From an uncultured bacterium (lineage in GTDB: Bacteria > Actinomycetota > UBA4738 > HRBIN12), in contig CALGFI010000084.1 of assembly GCA_937881155.1 (NCBI GenBank), positions 1 through 7,660 on the forward strand: a DNA stretch of 7,660 bases, in the 5' to 3' direction. Below, piece by piece: positions 1 through 6,329 of this stretch. A program made the translations under genes and the position numbers. The number at the start of each line of letters is the position of its first letter. Position 1 is the first letter of the stretch. The notes under the pieces were generated by a model. That model was not told where the DNA came from, did no database searches, and was given only the letters and a program-made list of their open reading frames with translations.

Positions 1-54
1 TTCACCTCACCGCAGACGGAGCGAGCTCAACTGTTCCTGTCGCAGATCCTGTGA
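1..54 (+). CDS. C-terminal fragment of an amino-acid-uptake type ABC ATPase (GlnQ/HisP-like)
   Basis: Frame 1 reads FTSPQTERAQLFLSQIL and then TGA at 52-54. The pattern (F, two residues, PQTERA, then FLSQIL and stop) resembles the extreme C-terminus of polar amino-acid ABC importer ATPases such as GlnQ and HisP, which commonly end in a 'NPQ(T/S)ER...FLS.IL' tail. Only 17 codons are visible, so no Walker or signature motif can be checked and the call rests on tail resemblance recalled from the family. If right, the gene and probably its permease and binding-protein partners lie to the left of the window. It converges on the methyltransferase at 103-705 across a 48-base gap. Confidence 0.6.
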   Translation, partial: FTSPQTERAQLFLSQIL

Positions 55-102
55 CTCGCGATGGAACTGCCCGGAGCCGGGACGTCGCCGACACGAAGCC
101 GG
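55..102. other. Short convergent intergenic gap with a weak hairpin
   Basis: This 48-base gap separates the stop of the partial ABC ATPase (+) from the stop of the methyltransferase (-). It holds one small GC hairpin at 70-81 (CCCG, loop GAGC, CGGG) with no following T run in either direction. It sits where a shared terminator would be expected but is too weak to call as one. Confidence 0.3.
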
Positions 103-705
103 TCAACTTAGGCCGGGGCGTCGAGCGACGCCATGGAAGAGATGCCAGTGCTTCTCCTCGGACGTCGCCCGGCCGTCCTCCTCTTCCTCGTCGAACCGCT
201 CGACCTCGAATCCATCGAAGAGCGCCACTGCCTGGTCGCGCGTGAATGCCGATATGTCGTCCTCGGGCGCCCAGGTATCGCGGTCGCCGAGCAGCTCACC
301 CGCGAACCGGCCCTCGGGTGCGATCGCCTCGCCGATCCGGCGCCACACGTCGCCGAACGCGTCGGGCCGGCAGAAGAACAGGCTGAAGCTCGCCCAGACG
401 AGATCGACGCCGGTAGGAAGCTCGATGTCCTCCATCCTCGACACGACGGTCGTCAGGCGGCTGGAGAGCGTCCCCGGGACGCGACGGCGAACGCGCTCGA
501 TCGCCTCCTCCTCGGCGTCGATGGCGAACACTCGCCAGCCCCGCCTGAGCATCGCCAGCGTGTCGATGCCCGATCCGCATCCCAGATCGACGGCCGAACG
601 CTCTTCGCCGGCACCGAACGCGTCGAGGACCTCGAGCAGCATCTCGCGCGGCTCGCGACCCTCGTGCTCGTCGTAGTACTCGGTCCACTCGGAGCGGGTG
701 GTCAT
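103..705 (-). CDS. Class I SAM-dependent methyltransferase
   Basis: A 200-residue protein with a Rossmann-type methyltransferase fold. The SAM-binding glycine-rich motif I is AVDLGCGSG at residues 38-46, the acidic residue that usually contacts the SAM ribose is D63 in FAIDAEEEAI, and a following MEDI element (91-94) and DLVWASFSLFF (101-111) fit motifs III and IV. The C-terminal part is acidic (EEEE near 173-176) and ends with KHWHLFHGVARRP, a strand pattern seen in many small-molecule methyltransferases of the broad Methyltransf_25/TehB-like groups. The length is normal for such a stand-alone enzyme. The substrate cannot be told from sequence. No Shine-Dalgarno sequence precedes the ATG, but TATGAT ends 8 bases before it, so translation may be leaderless. 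The gene is divergent from the ABC exporter with only 21 bases between start codons. Confidence 0.88.
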   Translation of the reverse strand: MTTRSEWTEYYDEHEGREPREMLLEVLDAFGAGEERSAVDLGCGSGIDTLAMLRRGWRVFAIDAEEEAIERVRRRVPGTLSSRLTTVVSRMEDIELPTGVDLVWASFSLFFCRPDAFGDVWRRIGEAIAPEGRFAGELLGDRDTWAPEDDISAFTRDQAVALFDGFEVERFDEEEEDGRATSEEKHWHLFHGVARRPGLS

Positions 706-713
706 CGTCGCGC

Positions 714-719
714 ATCATA
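714..719 (-). promoter_or_regulatory. Candidate -10 box (TATGAT) for leaderless methyltransferase mRNA
   Basis: On the minus strand TATGAT matches the TATAAT consensus in five of six bases and lies 8 bases before the methyltransferase ATG, which would place the transcription start at or next to the A of the start codon. No good -35 hexamer is seen at 16-18 bases. The absence of a Shine-Dalgarno sequence for this gene agrees with leaderless translation. The same bases directly abut the AGGGAG of the divergent exporter gene. Confidence 0.45.
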
Positions 720-724
720 GGGAG
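719..724 (+). promoter_or_regulatory. Weak ribosome binding site of the first exporter gene
   Basis: AGGGAG lies just 2 bases before the ATG at 727, closer than is usual. The start itself is well fixed: an in-frame TAG at 718-720 prevents any further upstream extension and ATG 727 is the first start codon after it. Confidence 0.35.
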
Positions 725-726
725 CG

Positions 727-2559
727 ATGCGGACCGACGAACCCGAGCTCGAGGCGCCCGAACACGTCGCTCGCGACGTGTTCGGGCGCGGCATCCGCCT
801 GATCCTCTCCTACGTCCGGATGCACCCGAAGCCGTTCGCGATCGCCGTGGCCGGTGCCCTCCTGTTCGCCGTCGGATCGGTTGCGGTCACCATCGCCCTC
901 GGCCGAGTCACTGATCGCGTGCTGCGTCCTGCGTTCACCGCTGAAGGCGTCTCGACGTCCACGATCTGGCTCGGGGTCGCCGCGGTCGTGGGTCTCGCCT
1001 GCATCCGAGCCCTCGGCATCGGCATCCGCCGGTATTTCAGCGGTGTGATGGGTTCATCGGTCGCCGCGTCGCTGCGCGACCGCGTCTCCGACCGCTACCG
1101 CGATCTATCGCTCTCGTACCACCGCGGACAACCCACCGGCGAGCTGCTCGCGCACATGGAGGCCGACGTCGAGGCGTCGATCGAAGTCATCTACCCCGTC
1201 CCGTTCTCGGTCGGCGTGATCCTCCTCGTCGTCTTCGCGCTGATCTCGCTCGTCGTGACCGACCCGTTCCTCACGCTGGTCGGCCTCGTCGTCATCCCAA
1301 CGCTCGGGTTGATGAACCGCGCCTTCGCTCGGCGGATGCAGGCGCCGGTCAGGCGCGCGCAGGAGCGGATCGGCGAGGTCTCGGCGATCGCACACGAGTC
1401 GATCGACGGCGCGCTCGTCGTCAAGACGCTCGGCCGCGAGCACGCCGAGGTGAACAGGCTCCGCGCGAAGGCACAGGAGCTCCGCGACCAACGCGTGCTA
1501 GCCGGCTACGTCCGAGCGACGTTCGAGGAAGGGCTCGAGGCGCTCCCCAACCTCGCGGTGATCGTTCTGCTCGCGATCGGGTCGTGGCGCCTCTCGACCG
1601 GCGACGTGACGCTCGGAACGCTCGTGCAGGTCGTCACGCTGTTCGGTCTGCTGTCGTGGCCGATGCGGTTCGTCGGCTGGATCCTCGCCGAGATCCCGCG
1701 CGCCGTCGTCGGGCACGGCCGGATCACGGAGGTGCTCGAGCAGCCGGTCACCGTCGACCTTCCCGCGGACCCGATACCGCTCCCCGACGGTCCGCTCGAC
1801 GTTCGCGCCGAGGCCCTGACGTACGGCTTCGACGGATTCCGTGTGCTCGACGAGGTGGCGTTCCACATCGAAGCGAACGAGTCCGTCGCGATCGTCGGCG
1901 CGACCGGCGTCGGCAAGTCCACGCTCGCGCAACTGATCGTTCGGCTCGACGACCCCGATTCCGGCGAGATCCTCCTCGGCGGCGTCAACGTCCGCCACGT
2001 CGAGCCGAGCTCACTTCGTCGCGCGGCATCGATCGTGTTCCAGGAGAGCTTCCTGTTCGCGAACACCGTCGCCGAGAACATCGGGCTGGATTCGGACGCG
2101 ACGCGAAAGGACATCGAACGCGCCGCCACCATCGCGCGCGCCGATCGCTTCATCCGCGACCTGCCGAACGGATTCGACACGGTCCTCGGCGAACGCGGGC
2201 ACACGCTCTCGGGCGGTGAGCGCCAGCGCGTCGCGCTCGCCCGCGCGCTCGTGCGGAACCCTCGCGTCCTGATCCTCGACGACGCCACGAGCGCGGTCGA
2301 CCCGACGATCGAAGCGCAGATCCTGGCGGGCCTTCGAACGAACCTGCAGACGACGCTGATCGTCGTCGCGTACCGACTGTCCACGATCCGCCTGGCCGAC
2401 CGGGTCCTCTACCTGGGCGACGGACGCATCCGGGCGACCGGTTCGCACGACGAGCTCATGGCCGAGCCCGGCTACGCCGCCATGATCCGCGCGTACGAAC
2501 GCCGGGAGCGTCGGGCGGCAACCGAGCAAGGCGCCGACCGTGAGGCGGCACGACGATGA
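727..2559 (+). CDS. ABC exporter half-transporter, degenerate-site subunit (permease-ATPase fusion)
   Basis: A 610-residue type IV ABC exporter half: six membrane helices in the first ~320 residues (about 36-58, 79-100, 158-178, 180-199, 275-290, 296-320) and a nucleotide-binding domain from about 357. Motifs: A-loop Tyr at Y366, Walker A GATGVGKS 391-398, Q-loop Q439, signature LSGGE 494-498, Walker B LILDD 515-519, D-loop SAVD 522-525. Two key positions are altered: the catalytic Walker B glutamate is Asp (D519) and the switch histidine of the H-loop is Tyr (Y549 in VVAYRLST). With the next gene, which it overlaps by ATGA, it should form a heterodimer in the cytoplasmic membrane that exports a lipophilic, drug-like or cationic compound; the cargo is unknown. 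This architecture resembles TM287/288, BmrCD and LmrCD, in which one ATP site is degenerate. Its promoter must lie within or against the divergent methyltransferase. Confidence 0.93.
   Translation: MRTDEPELEAPEHVARDVFGRGIRLILSYVRMHPKPFAIAVAGALLFAVGSVAVTIALGRVTDRVLRPAFTAEGVSTSTIWLGVAAVVGLACIRALGIGIRRYFSGVMGSSVAASLRDRVSDRYRDLSLSYHRGQPTGELLAHMEADVEASIEVIYPVPFSVGVILLVVFALISLVVTDPFLTLVGLVVIPTLGLMNRAFARRMQAPVRRAQERIGEVSAIAHESIDGALVVKTLGREHAEVNRLRAKAQELRDQRVLAGYVRATFEEGLEALPNLAVIVLLAIGSWRLSTGDVTLGTLVQVVTLFGLLSWPMRFVGWILAEIPRAVVGHGRITEVLEQPVTVDLPADPIPLPDGPLDVRAEALTYGFDGFRVLDEVAFHIEANESVAIVGATGVGKSTLAQLIVRLDDPDSGEILLGGVNVRHVEPSSLRRAASIVFQESFLFANTVAENIGLDSDATRKDIERAATIARADRFIRDLPNGFDTVLGERGHTLSGGERQRVALARALVRNPRVLILDDATSAVDPTIEAQILAGLRTNLQTTLIVVAYRLSTIRLADRVLYLGDGRIRATGSHDELMAEPGYAAMIRAYERRERRAATEQGADREAARR
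2542..2545 (+). promoter_or_regulatory. Ribosome binding site of the second exporter gene, inside the first
   Basis: GAGG inside the last codons of the first half-transporter lies 10 bases before the ATG at 2556. Together with the ATGA overlap at 2556-2559 it points to translational coupling and equal amounts of the two subunits. Confidence 0.4.
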
Positions 2560-4370
2560 GCGCGACGACGATCGACCCCACGCAGGTCGACGCGCGCGAG
2601 GACGACCTCCCCATCCCGGCGCACCTGCGGAGCGCGTGGAGCGTCCTGTTCGAGGGCCTGCGTCTGAGCCCCGAGCTCCGGAAAGGCCTCGGGTTCACCA
2701 TCGCCATCTCGCTCGGCGCCGTCATCGGCAACCTGGCCACGCCGATCCTGATCCAGCAGATCTTCGATCACGGCTTCCGCGGCGGGTTCCGCGCGACGTT
2801 CGTGTTCGGTCTGTGCGCCGTCGCGTTCGGCGTCGTCTTTCTGGCGTTCATCGCGGCCCGCGCAGCGGCTCGCCGACTGGTCCGCGCCTCCGAGGAAGCG
2901 CTGATGGGGCTGCGCGTGCAGGGCTTCGAGCACATCCATCGGCTGTCGATCGCCACGCAGTCGCGCGAACGCCGCGGCGTGCTGGTGGCCCGCGTCACCG
3001 CCGACGTGGACACGCTCGCCGAGTTCACCGAGGAAGGGGCGATCTCGTGGATCTGGGCGATCGTCCAGATCGTCGTGGTGTTCGTGATCATGCTCCTGTT
3101 TTCGTGGCAGCTCACGATCCCCGTCGTACTTCTCGTCCTGCCGCTCCTGCTCGTGATGGGCAAGCTGCAAGCGTCGATGTCGGCGGCGTACGACGCCGTC
3201 CGAGTACGCGTCGGCGAGATGCTGTCGGAGGTCTCGGAGAGCGTGATGGGCGCCGACGTCGTTCGCGCCTACGGGCTCGAGGAGCGCGTCGACATGCGCG
3301 TCAAGCGCTCGATCCACGAGCGGTATCGCGCGCACGTGCTCGCGCACCTTCGCACCGCCACGATGTGGCCGATGGGGACCGTGTTCTGGGGACTCGCGTA
3401 CGCCGTCGTGATCGTGGTCGGCGCGATGTTCGGTCCGGAGTGGGGACTGACCTTCGGGACCGTGTCGGCGTTCCTGTTCCTCGCCGACATGTTCCTGCAC
3501 CCGTTCACCGACCTTCCCGAGATCTACGCGCAGACGCAGACCGCGATCGCCGGCTGGCGCAAGATCCTCGCGCTCCTCGAGATGCCGGTGGACGTGCGGG
3601 AGCCGTCGCCCGGCGTGGCGCTCCGAGGCGGCGCGCTCGACGTGAAGGCCGAGGACGTCTCGTACCGCTATGGAGACGGGCCGCTCGTTCTGCGCGACGT
3701 CTCCGTGGAGGTCCAACCCGGGGCACACGTCGCGGTGGTCGGCGAGACCGGTTCGGGGAAGACCACGTTCTGCAAGCTCCTCGCACGCCTCGCCGATCCC
3801 GTGAGCGGACGCCTCGAGGTCGGTGGCGTCGACCTGCGCGACGTCGCCCGCGCGTCGCGCCAGAACGCGATCCGGATGGTGCCGCAGGACGGGTTCCTGT
3901 TCGACATCACCGTTCGCGAGAACGTTCGCGCGGGCCGTGAGGGAGCGAGCGATCGCGACGTCGACGCGGCGTTCGACGAGCTCGGCTTGCGCGACTGGGT
4001 CGAGTCGCTCTCCAAGGGGCTCCAGACGCGCGTGGGCGAACGGGGCGAGGCGCTCTCGGTGGGCGAGCGCCAGCTCGTGTCGCTCGTGCGGGCGCAGATC
4101 GGGAACCCCGGACTGCTGATCCTCGACGAGGCGACGAGCGCCGTCGATCCGGCGACCGAGCACCGCATCTCCGAGGCCTTGCGCCGAGTGTCGGCCGGGC
4201 GAACGACGATCACGATCGCGCACCGCCTGTCGACTGCCGAAGGCGCCGACGAGATCTTCGTGTTCGACGCCGGCCGGGTCGTCGAACGCGGCAGACACGC
4301 GGAGCTCGTCGACGCCGGAGGAACGTACGCCGGGCTCTACCGCAGCTGGCTCGGCAACGTCCGCGCGTAG
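2556..4370 (+). CDS. ABC exporter half-transporter, catalytic-site subunit (permease-ATPase fusion)
   Basis: A 604-residue partner of the preceding gene. Six membrane helices are seen at about 44-69, 80-101, 163-183, 185-203, 270-293 and 300-315, followed by an ATPase domain from about 360. Motifs: aromatic A-loop Y370/Y372, Walker A GETGSGKT 396-403, Q-loop Q444, signature LSVGE 500-504, Walker B LILDE 521-525 with the catalytic glutamate E525 present, and switch histidine H556 in IAHRLST. The only visible departure is in the signature, where the first glycine of SGG is Val (V502). In a head-to-tail dimer this signature faces the altered Walker B and H-loop of the first subunit, while its own intact Walker A, Walker B and His face the first subunit's LSGGE. 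The pair therefore has one canonical and one degenerate ATP site. The cargo is not predictable; the downstream deacetylase gives only a hint. Confidence 0.93.
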   Translation: MSATTIDPTQVDAREDDLPIPAHLRSAWSVLFEGLRLSPELRKGLGFTIAISLGAVIGNLATPILIQQIFDHGFRGGFRATFVFGLCAVAFGVVFLAFIAARAAARRLVRASEEALMGLRVQGFEHIHRLSIATQSRERRGVLVARVTADVDTLAEFTEEGAISWIWAIVQIVVVFVIMLLFSWQLTIPVVLLVLPLLLVMGKLQASMSAAYDAVRVRVGEMLSEVSESVMGADVVRAYGLEERVDMRVKRSIHERYRAHVLAHLRTATMWPMGTVFWGLAYAVVIVVGAMFGPEWGLTFGTVSAFLFLADMFLHPFTDLPEIYAQTQTAIAGWRKILALLEMPVDVREPSPGVALRGGALDVKAEDVSYRYGDGPLVLRDVSVEVQPGAHVAVVGETGSGKTTFCKLLARLADPVSGRLEVGGVDLRDVARASRQNAIRMVPQDGFLFDITVRENVRAGREGASDRDVDAAFDELGLRDWVESLSKGLQTRVGERGEALSVGERQLVSLVRAQIGNPGLLILDEATSAVDPATEHRISEALRRVSAGRTTITIAHRLSTAEGADEIFVFDAGRVVERGRHAELVDAGGTYAGLYRSWLGNVRA

Positions 4371-4405
4371 CTACCGTTCGAGTGGCTTGACGACGTCGCC
4401 TCAGG

Positions 4406-4424
4406 TCGCGATCGTCCGTCGCGA
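4406..4424. repeat. Inverted repeat abutting the deacetylase start codon
   Basis: TCGCGA at 4406-4411 recurs at 4419-4424. Because the hexamer is self-complementary, the two copies can form a 6-bp stem around a 7-base loop, with the final A being the first base of the ATG at 4424. It could be a start-site hairpin or an operator. TCGCGA-type words are also frequent by chance in DNA of this composition. The rest of the 53-base gap (4371-4423) has no terminator and no clear Shine-Dalgarno sequence. Confidence 0.3.
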
Positions 4425-5491
4425 TGCGCGTCGTCTACACGTCACGGCACCGGCAACATGACGCGGATACCGAGGTTCAGTTCGGCGTCCCGGGGCCGCT
4501 CTACGAAGTGCCTGCGCGGATAGAGAGCATCCGGGCAGCACTCGACGCGGACGGCGGATTCGAGCTCGTCGACCCGGTCGAGCACGGGGTCGAACCGATC
4601 CACGCGGTCCACGAGCCGGCCATGGTTCGGTTCCTCGAGACGGCGTGGAGCGAGTGGCTCCGCGAGAACGGCGCGCCGGAGATGATCCCCGACACGATCC
4701 TCCATCCCGCGTTGCGCGAGGGGATGGGATCTCTCGGCGAACCGCGACCCGTGCTCGCGCGGCTCGGCTACTGGACGTGGGAGACGATGACTCCGATCGT
4801 CGCCGGAACCTACGAGGCGGCCAGGTGGGCGGCGGACACCGCGCTCACGACGGTCGACCTGGTCCTCGGAGGCGAGAGCGTCGCGTACGGGCTGTGCCGT
4901 CCGCCCGGCCACCACGCCCCGCGCGCGGCGTTCGGCGGGTACTGCTACTTCAACAACGCGGCGATCGCCGCCGAGGAGCTCACACGCAGGACGCACGAAC
5001 CGGTGGCGATCCTCGACGTCGACTACCACCACGGCAACGGGACGCAGCAGATCTTCTACTCACGCGGCGACGTGCTGTACGCGTCGCTGCACGGCGACCC
5101 GGATCGGGCCTACCCGTACTTCGCCGGCTTCGCCGACGAGACCGGCGCGGGCGACGGGGAGGGTGCGAACCTCAACATCCCATTGCCGGAAGGGTGCGAG
5201 GACGCCGCGTACCTGAATGAGATCGACCGCGCGCTGGACCGCATCGCCGAGCACGGTGGATCGGTCATCGTCGTCTCCCTGGGATTCGACACTTACGTCC
5301 GGGATCCGATCTGCGACCTCGCGCTGACGACCGCGGCCTACCACGAGGTCGGCCGGCGGGTGGCGGCACTCGGACGGCGGCTGGTCATCCTGCAAGAGGG
5401 CGGCTACTACGTCCCACACCTCGGCGAGAACGCCCGACAGTGGTTGCGCGGTGTCGAAGAACGATCGCCGCAGTTGTCTCGTTCCGGCTAG
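4424..5491 (+). CDS. HDAC-fold zinc deacetylase, acetylpolyamine amidohydrolase-like
   Basis: A 355-residue arginase/deacetylase-fold enzyme. The active site is complete: tandem histidines H163-H164 in CRPPGHH, zinc ligands D200 and H202 in LDVDYHHGNG and D289 in SLGFDT, and the transition-state tyrosine Y328 in EGGYYVP. These sit at a constant +5 offset from the H158/H159, D195, H197, D284 and Y323 that I recall for Mycoplana ramosa acetylpolyamine amidohydrolase (341 residues). Shared stretches (FLETAW at 70-75, FGGYC, ASLHGDP, RGDV) and an identical MRV start at ATG 4424 support the start choice. It should hydrolyse an acetylated amine in the cytoplasm. E17, an acidic residue near the pocket in that enzyme, is kept, but its E106 aligns with L111 here, so the exact substrate is uncertain; AcuC-like or other small-molecule deacetylation remains possible. 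It follows the exporter pair by 53 bases with no visible terminator, so co-transcription is likely. Confidence 0.9.
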   Translation: MRVVYTSRHRQHDADTEVQFGVPGPLYEVPARIESIRAALDADGGFELVDPVEHGVEPIHAVHEPAMVRFLETAWSEWLRENGAPEMIPDTILHPALREGMGSLGEPRPVLARLGYWTWETMTPIVAGTYEAARWAADTALTTVDLVLGGESVAYGLCRPPGHHAPRAAFGGYCYFNNAAIAAEELTRRTHEPVAILDVDYHHGNGTQQIFYSRGDVLYASLHGDPDRAYPYFAGFADETGAGDGEGANLNIPLPEGCEDAAYLNEIDRALDRIAEHGGSVIVVSLGFDTYVRDPICDLALTTAAYHEVGRRVAALGRRLVILQEGGYYVPHLGENARQWLRGVEERSPQLSRSG

Positions 5492-5880
5492 GACCTCTCG
5501 GCCGCCTCGGCGTCCTCTTTCGTTCGGTGCACCGTACCGTCTGGATGCTGGGGAGGCGCGTACAGCGAATACAGCTTGAGATCGCCGTCGCCGGTGTTGA
5601 CGACGTTGTGCCATATGCCGGCCGGAACGACGATCGCCCAATCGTCTGCGACGTCGTGCGTCTCCTCGACCTCCCTCTCCGTTCGACCGAACTCCACTCG
5701 ACCCGTGCCGGACTCGATCCGCAGGAACTGGTCGAGGTGCGGGTGAACCTCGCGGCCAATGTCCTCGCCGGGCGAGAGACGCATCACCGTGAGCTGCACG
5801 TGTTCGCCGGTGTGAAGGACGGTTCGGAAGGTCTCGTTCTGGAGCGTCGCGCGCTCGATGTCGCCGATCCAGCCCAGCAT
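5488..5880 (-). CDS. Single-domain cupin protein
   Basis: A 130-residue one-domain cupin. Cupin motif 1 is visible as GREVHPHLDQFLRIESGTG at 42-60, supplying H46 and H48; the usual metal-binding glutamate is replaced by Q51. Motif 2 is VPAGIWHNVVN at 85-95 with the third histidine H91. The remaining sequence (ATLQNETFRTVL near the start, LYSLYAPPQHPDGTVH near the end) matches a widespread family of small uncharacterised cupins annotated with mannose-6-phosphate isomerase-like domains. It is probably a cytoplasmic metal-binding protein; reaction unknown. The start ATG is backed by a strong Shine-Dalgarno sequence (GGGAGGTGA, 7 bases upstream). It is convergent with the deacetylase, the two stop codons sharing CTAG at 5488-5491, and divergent from the membrane protein at 5914. 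Confidence 0.9.
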   Translation of the reverse strand: MLGWIGDIERATLQNETFRTVLHTGEHVQLTVMRLSPGEDIGREVHPHLDQFLRIESGTGRVEFGRTEREVEETHDVADDWAIVVPAGIWHNVVNTGDGDLKLYSLYAPPQHPDGTVHRTKEDAEAAERS

Positions 5881-5887
5881 CGTTCCG

Positions 5888-5896
5888 TCACCTCCC
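5888..5896 (-). promoter_or_regulatory. Strong Shine-Dalgarno sequence of the cupin gene
   Basis: On the minus strand GGGAGGTGA precedes the ATG by 7 bases, one of the two best ribosome binding sites in the window. It fixes the cupin start and shows that this mRNA has a leader, unlike several neighbours. Confidence 0.7.
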
Positions 5897-5900
5897 GCAG

Positions 5901-5906
5901 TAGCCT
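5901..5906 (+). promoter_or_regulatory. Candidate -10 box (TAGCCT) for leaderless membrane-protein mRNA
   Basis: TAGCCT fits TANNNT and ends exactly 7 bases before the GTG at 5914, the spacing expected when transcription starts on the start codon. No clear -35 is seen upstream, where the sequence belongs to the cupin leader and start. GGGA at 5907-5910 is only 3 bases from the GTG and is a poor ribosome site. Confidence 0.35.
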
Positions 5907-5913
5907 GGGACGA

Positions 5914-6324
5914 GTGGACACGACGGCGTCACGTGGAGTCAACCGAAAGACGCGCGTCGTCGCGGTCGCCGCCGGGATCGTTTTCGTCGGCGGCGGACTG
6001 TGGGCCATGGCGGCGCCCGAGTCGTTCTTCGACGTCCTCGGACCGTTCCCGCCGTACAACCAGCACTTCATCCAGGACGTCGGCGCGTTCCAGATCGGGC
6101 TCGGCGCGGTCCTGCTGATCGCGGCGTTCGCCCCACACGCAGACGTCCTCGCCGCCGCGCTGCTCGGCGTCGGCGTCGGATCGGTCGCCCATGCCGTCTC
6201 GCACGTCCTCGGCATCGATCTTGGCGGGAGGCCCGAGCTGGACATCCCGGCGTTGACTGCGCTAGCTGTCGTGCTGCTCCTCACGGGCGTCGTTCGATGG
6301 AGGTCGTCACGCCCTACAAGCTGA
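5914..6324 (+). CDS. Small four-helix integral membrane protein of unknown function
   Basis: A 136-residue protein beginning at GTG 5914. A basic N-terminus (RGVNRKTR, 7-14) precedes four predicted membrane helices at about 14-33, 56-72, 77-98 and 109-127, and the tail is basic (RWRSSR). Between helices 1 and 2 lies PPYNQHFIQDVGAF (46-59), which I recall as a conserved loop in small actinobacterial membrane proteins related to DUF4345; helix 3 carries two histidines in VAHAVSHVLG (91-100). The role is unknown. The open frame continues upstream to about 5440, but that part is antisense to the cupin and has no membrane-protein character, so it is excluded. A TANNNT box 7 bases upstream supports the GTG start. 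It converges on the zinc-ribbon gene, stops 5 bases apart. Confidence 0.8.
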   Translation: MDTTASRGVNRKTRVVAVAAGIVFVGGGLWAMAAPESFFDVLGPFPPYNQHFIQDVGAFQIGLGAVLLIAAFAPHADVLAAALLGVGVGSVAHAVSHVLGIDLGGRPELDIPALTALAVVLLLTGVVRWRSSRPTS

Positions 6325-6329
6325 TGAGA

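Noticed and set aside
70..81. CCCG-GAGC-CGGG hairpin as a terminator between the convergent genes.
   Set aside because: The stem is only 4 bp and no T tract follows on either strand.
133..720. A 195-codon plus-strand frame over the methyltransferase.
   Set aside because: It is a shadow of the methyltransferase, whose minus-strand product has a clear SAM motif; the plus translation has no recognisable feature.
2472..4298. A 608-codon open frame on the minus strand, antisense to nearly the whole second exporter gene.
   Set aside because: Its translation is dominated by R, D, H, E, A and G with no domain, while the plus strand has a complete ABC exporter. Long antisense frames are expected in GC-rich coding DNA.
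5440..5913. N-terminal extension of the four-helix membrane protein up to 5440.
   Set aside because: The extension is antisense to the cupin and overlaps the end of the deacetylase; family-like sequence begins only after GTG 5914, which has its own promoter-like box.
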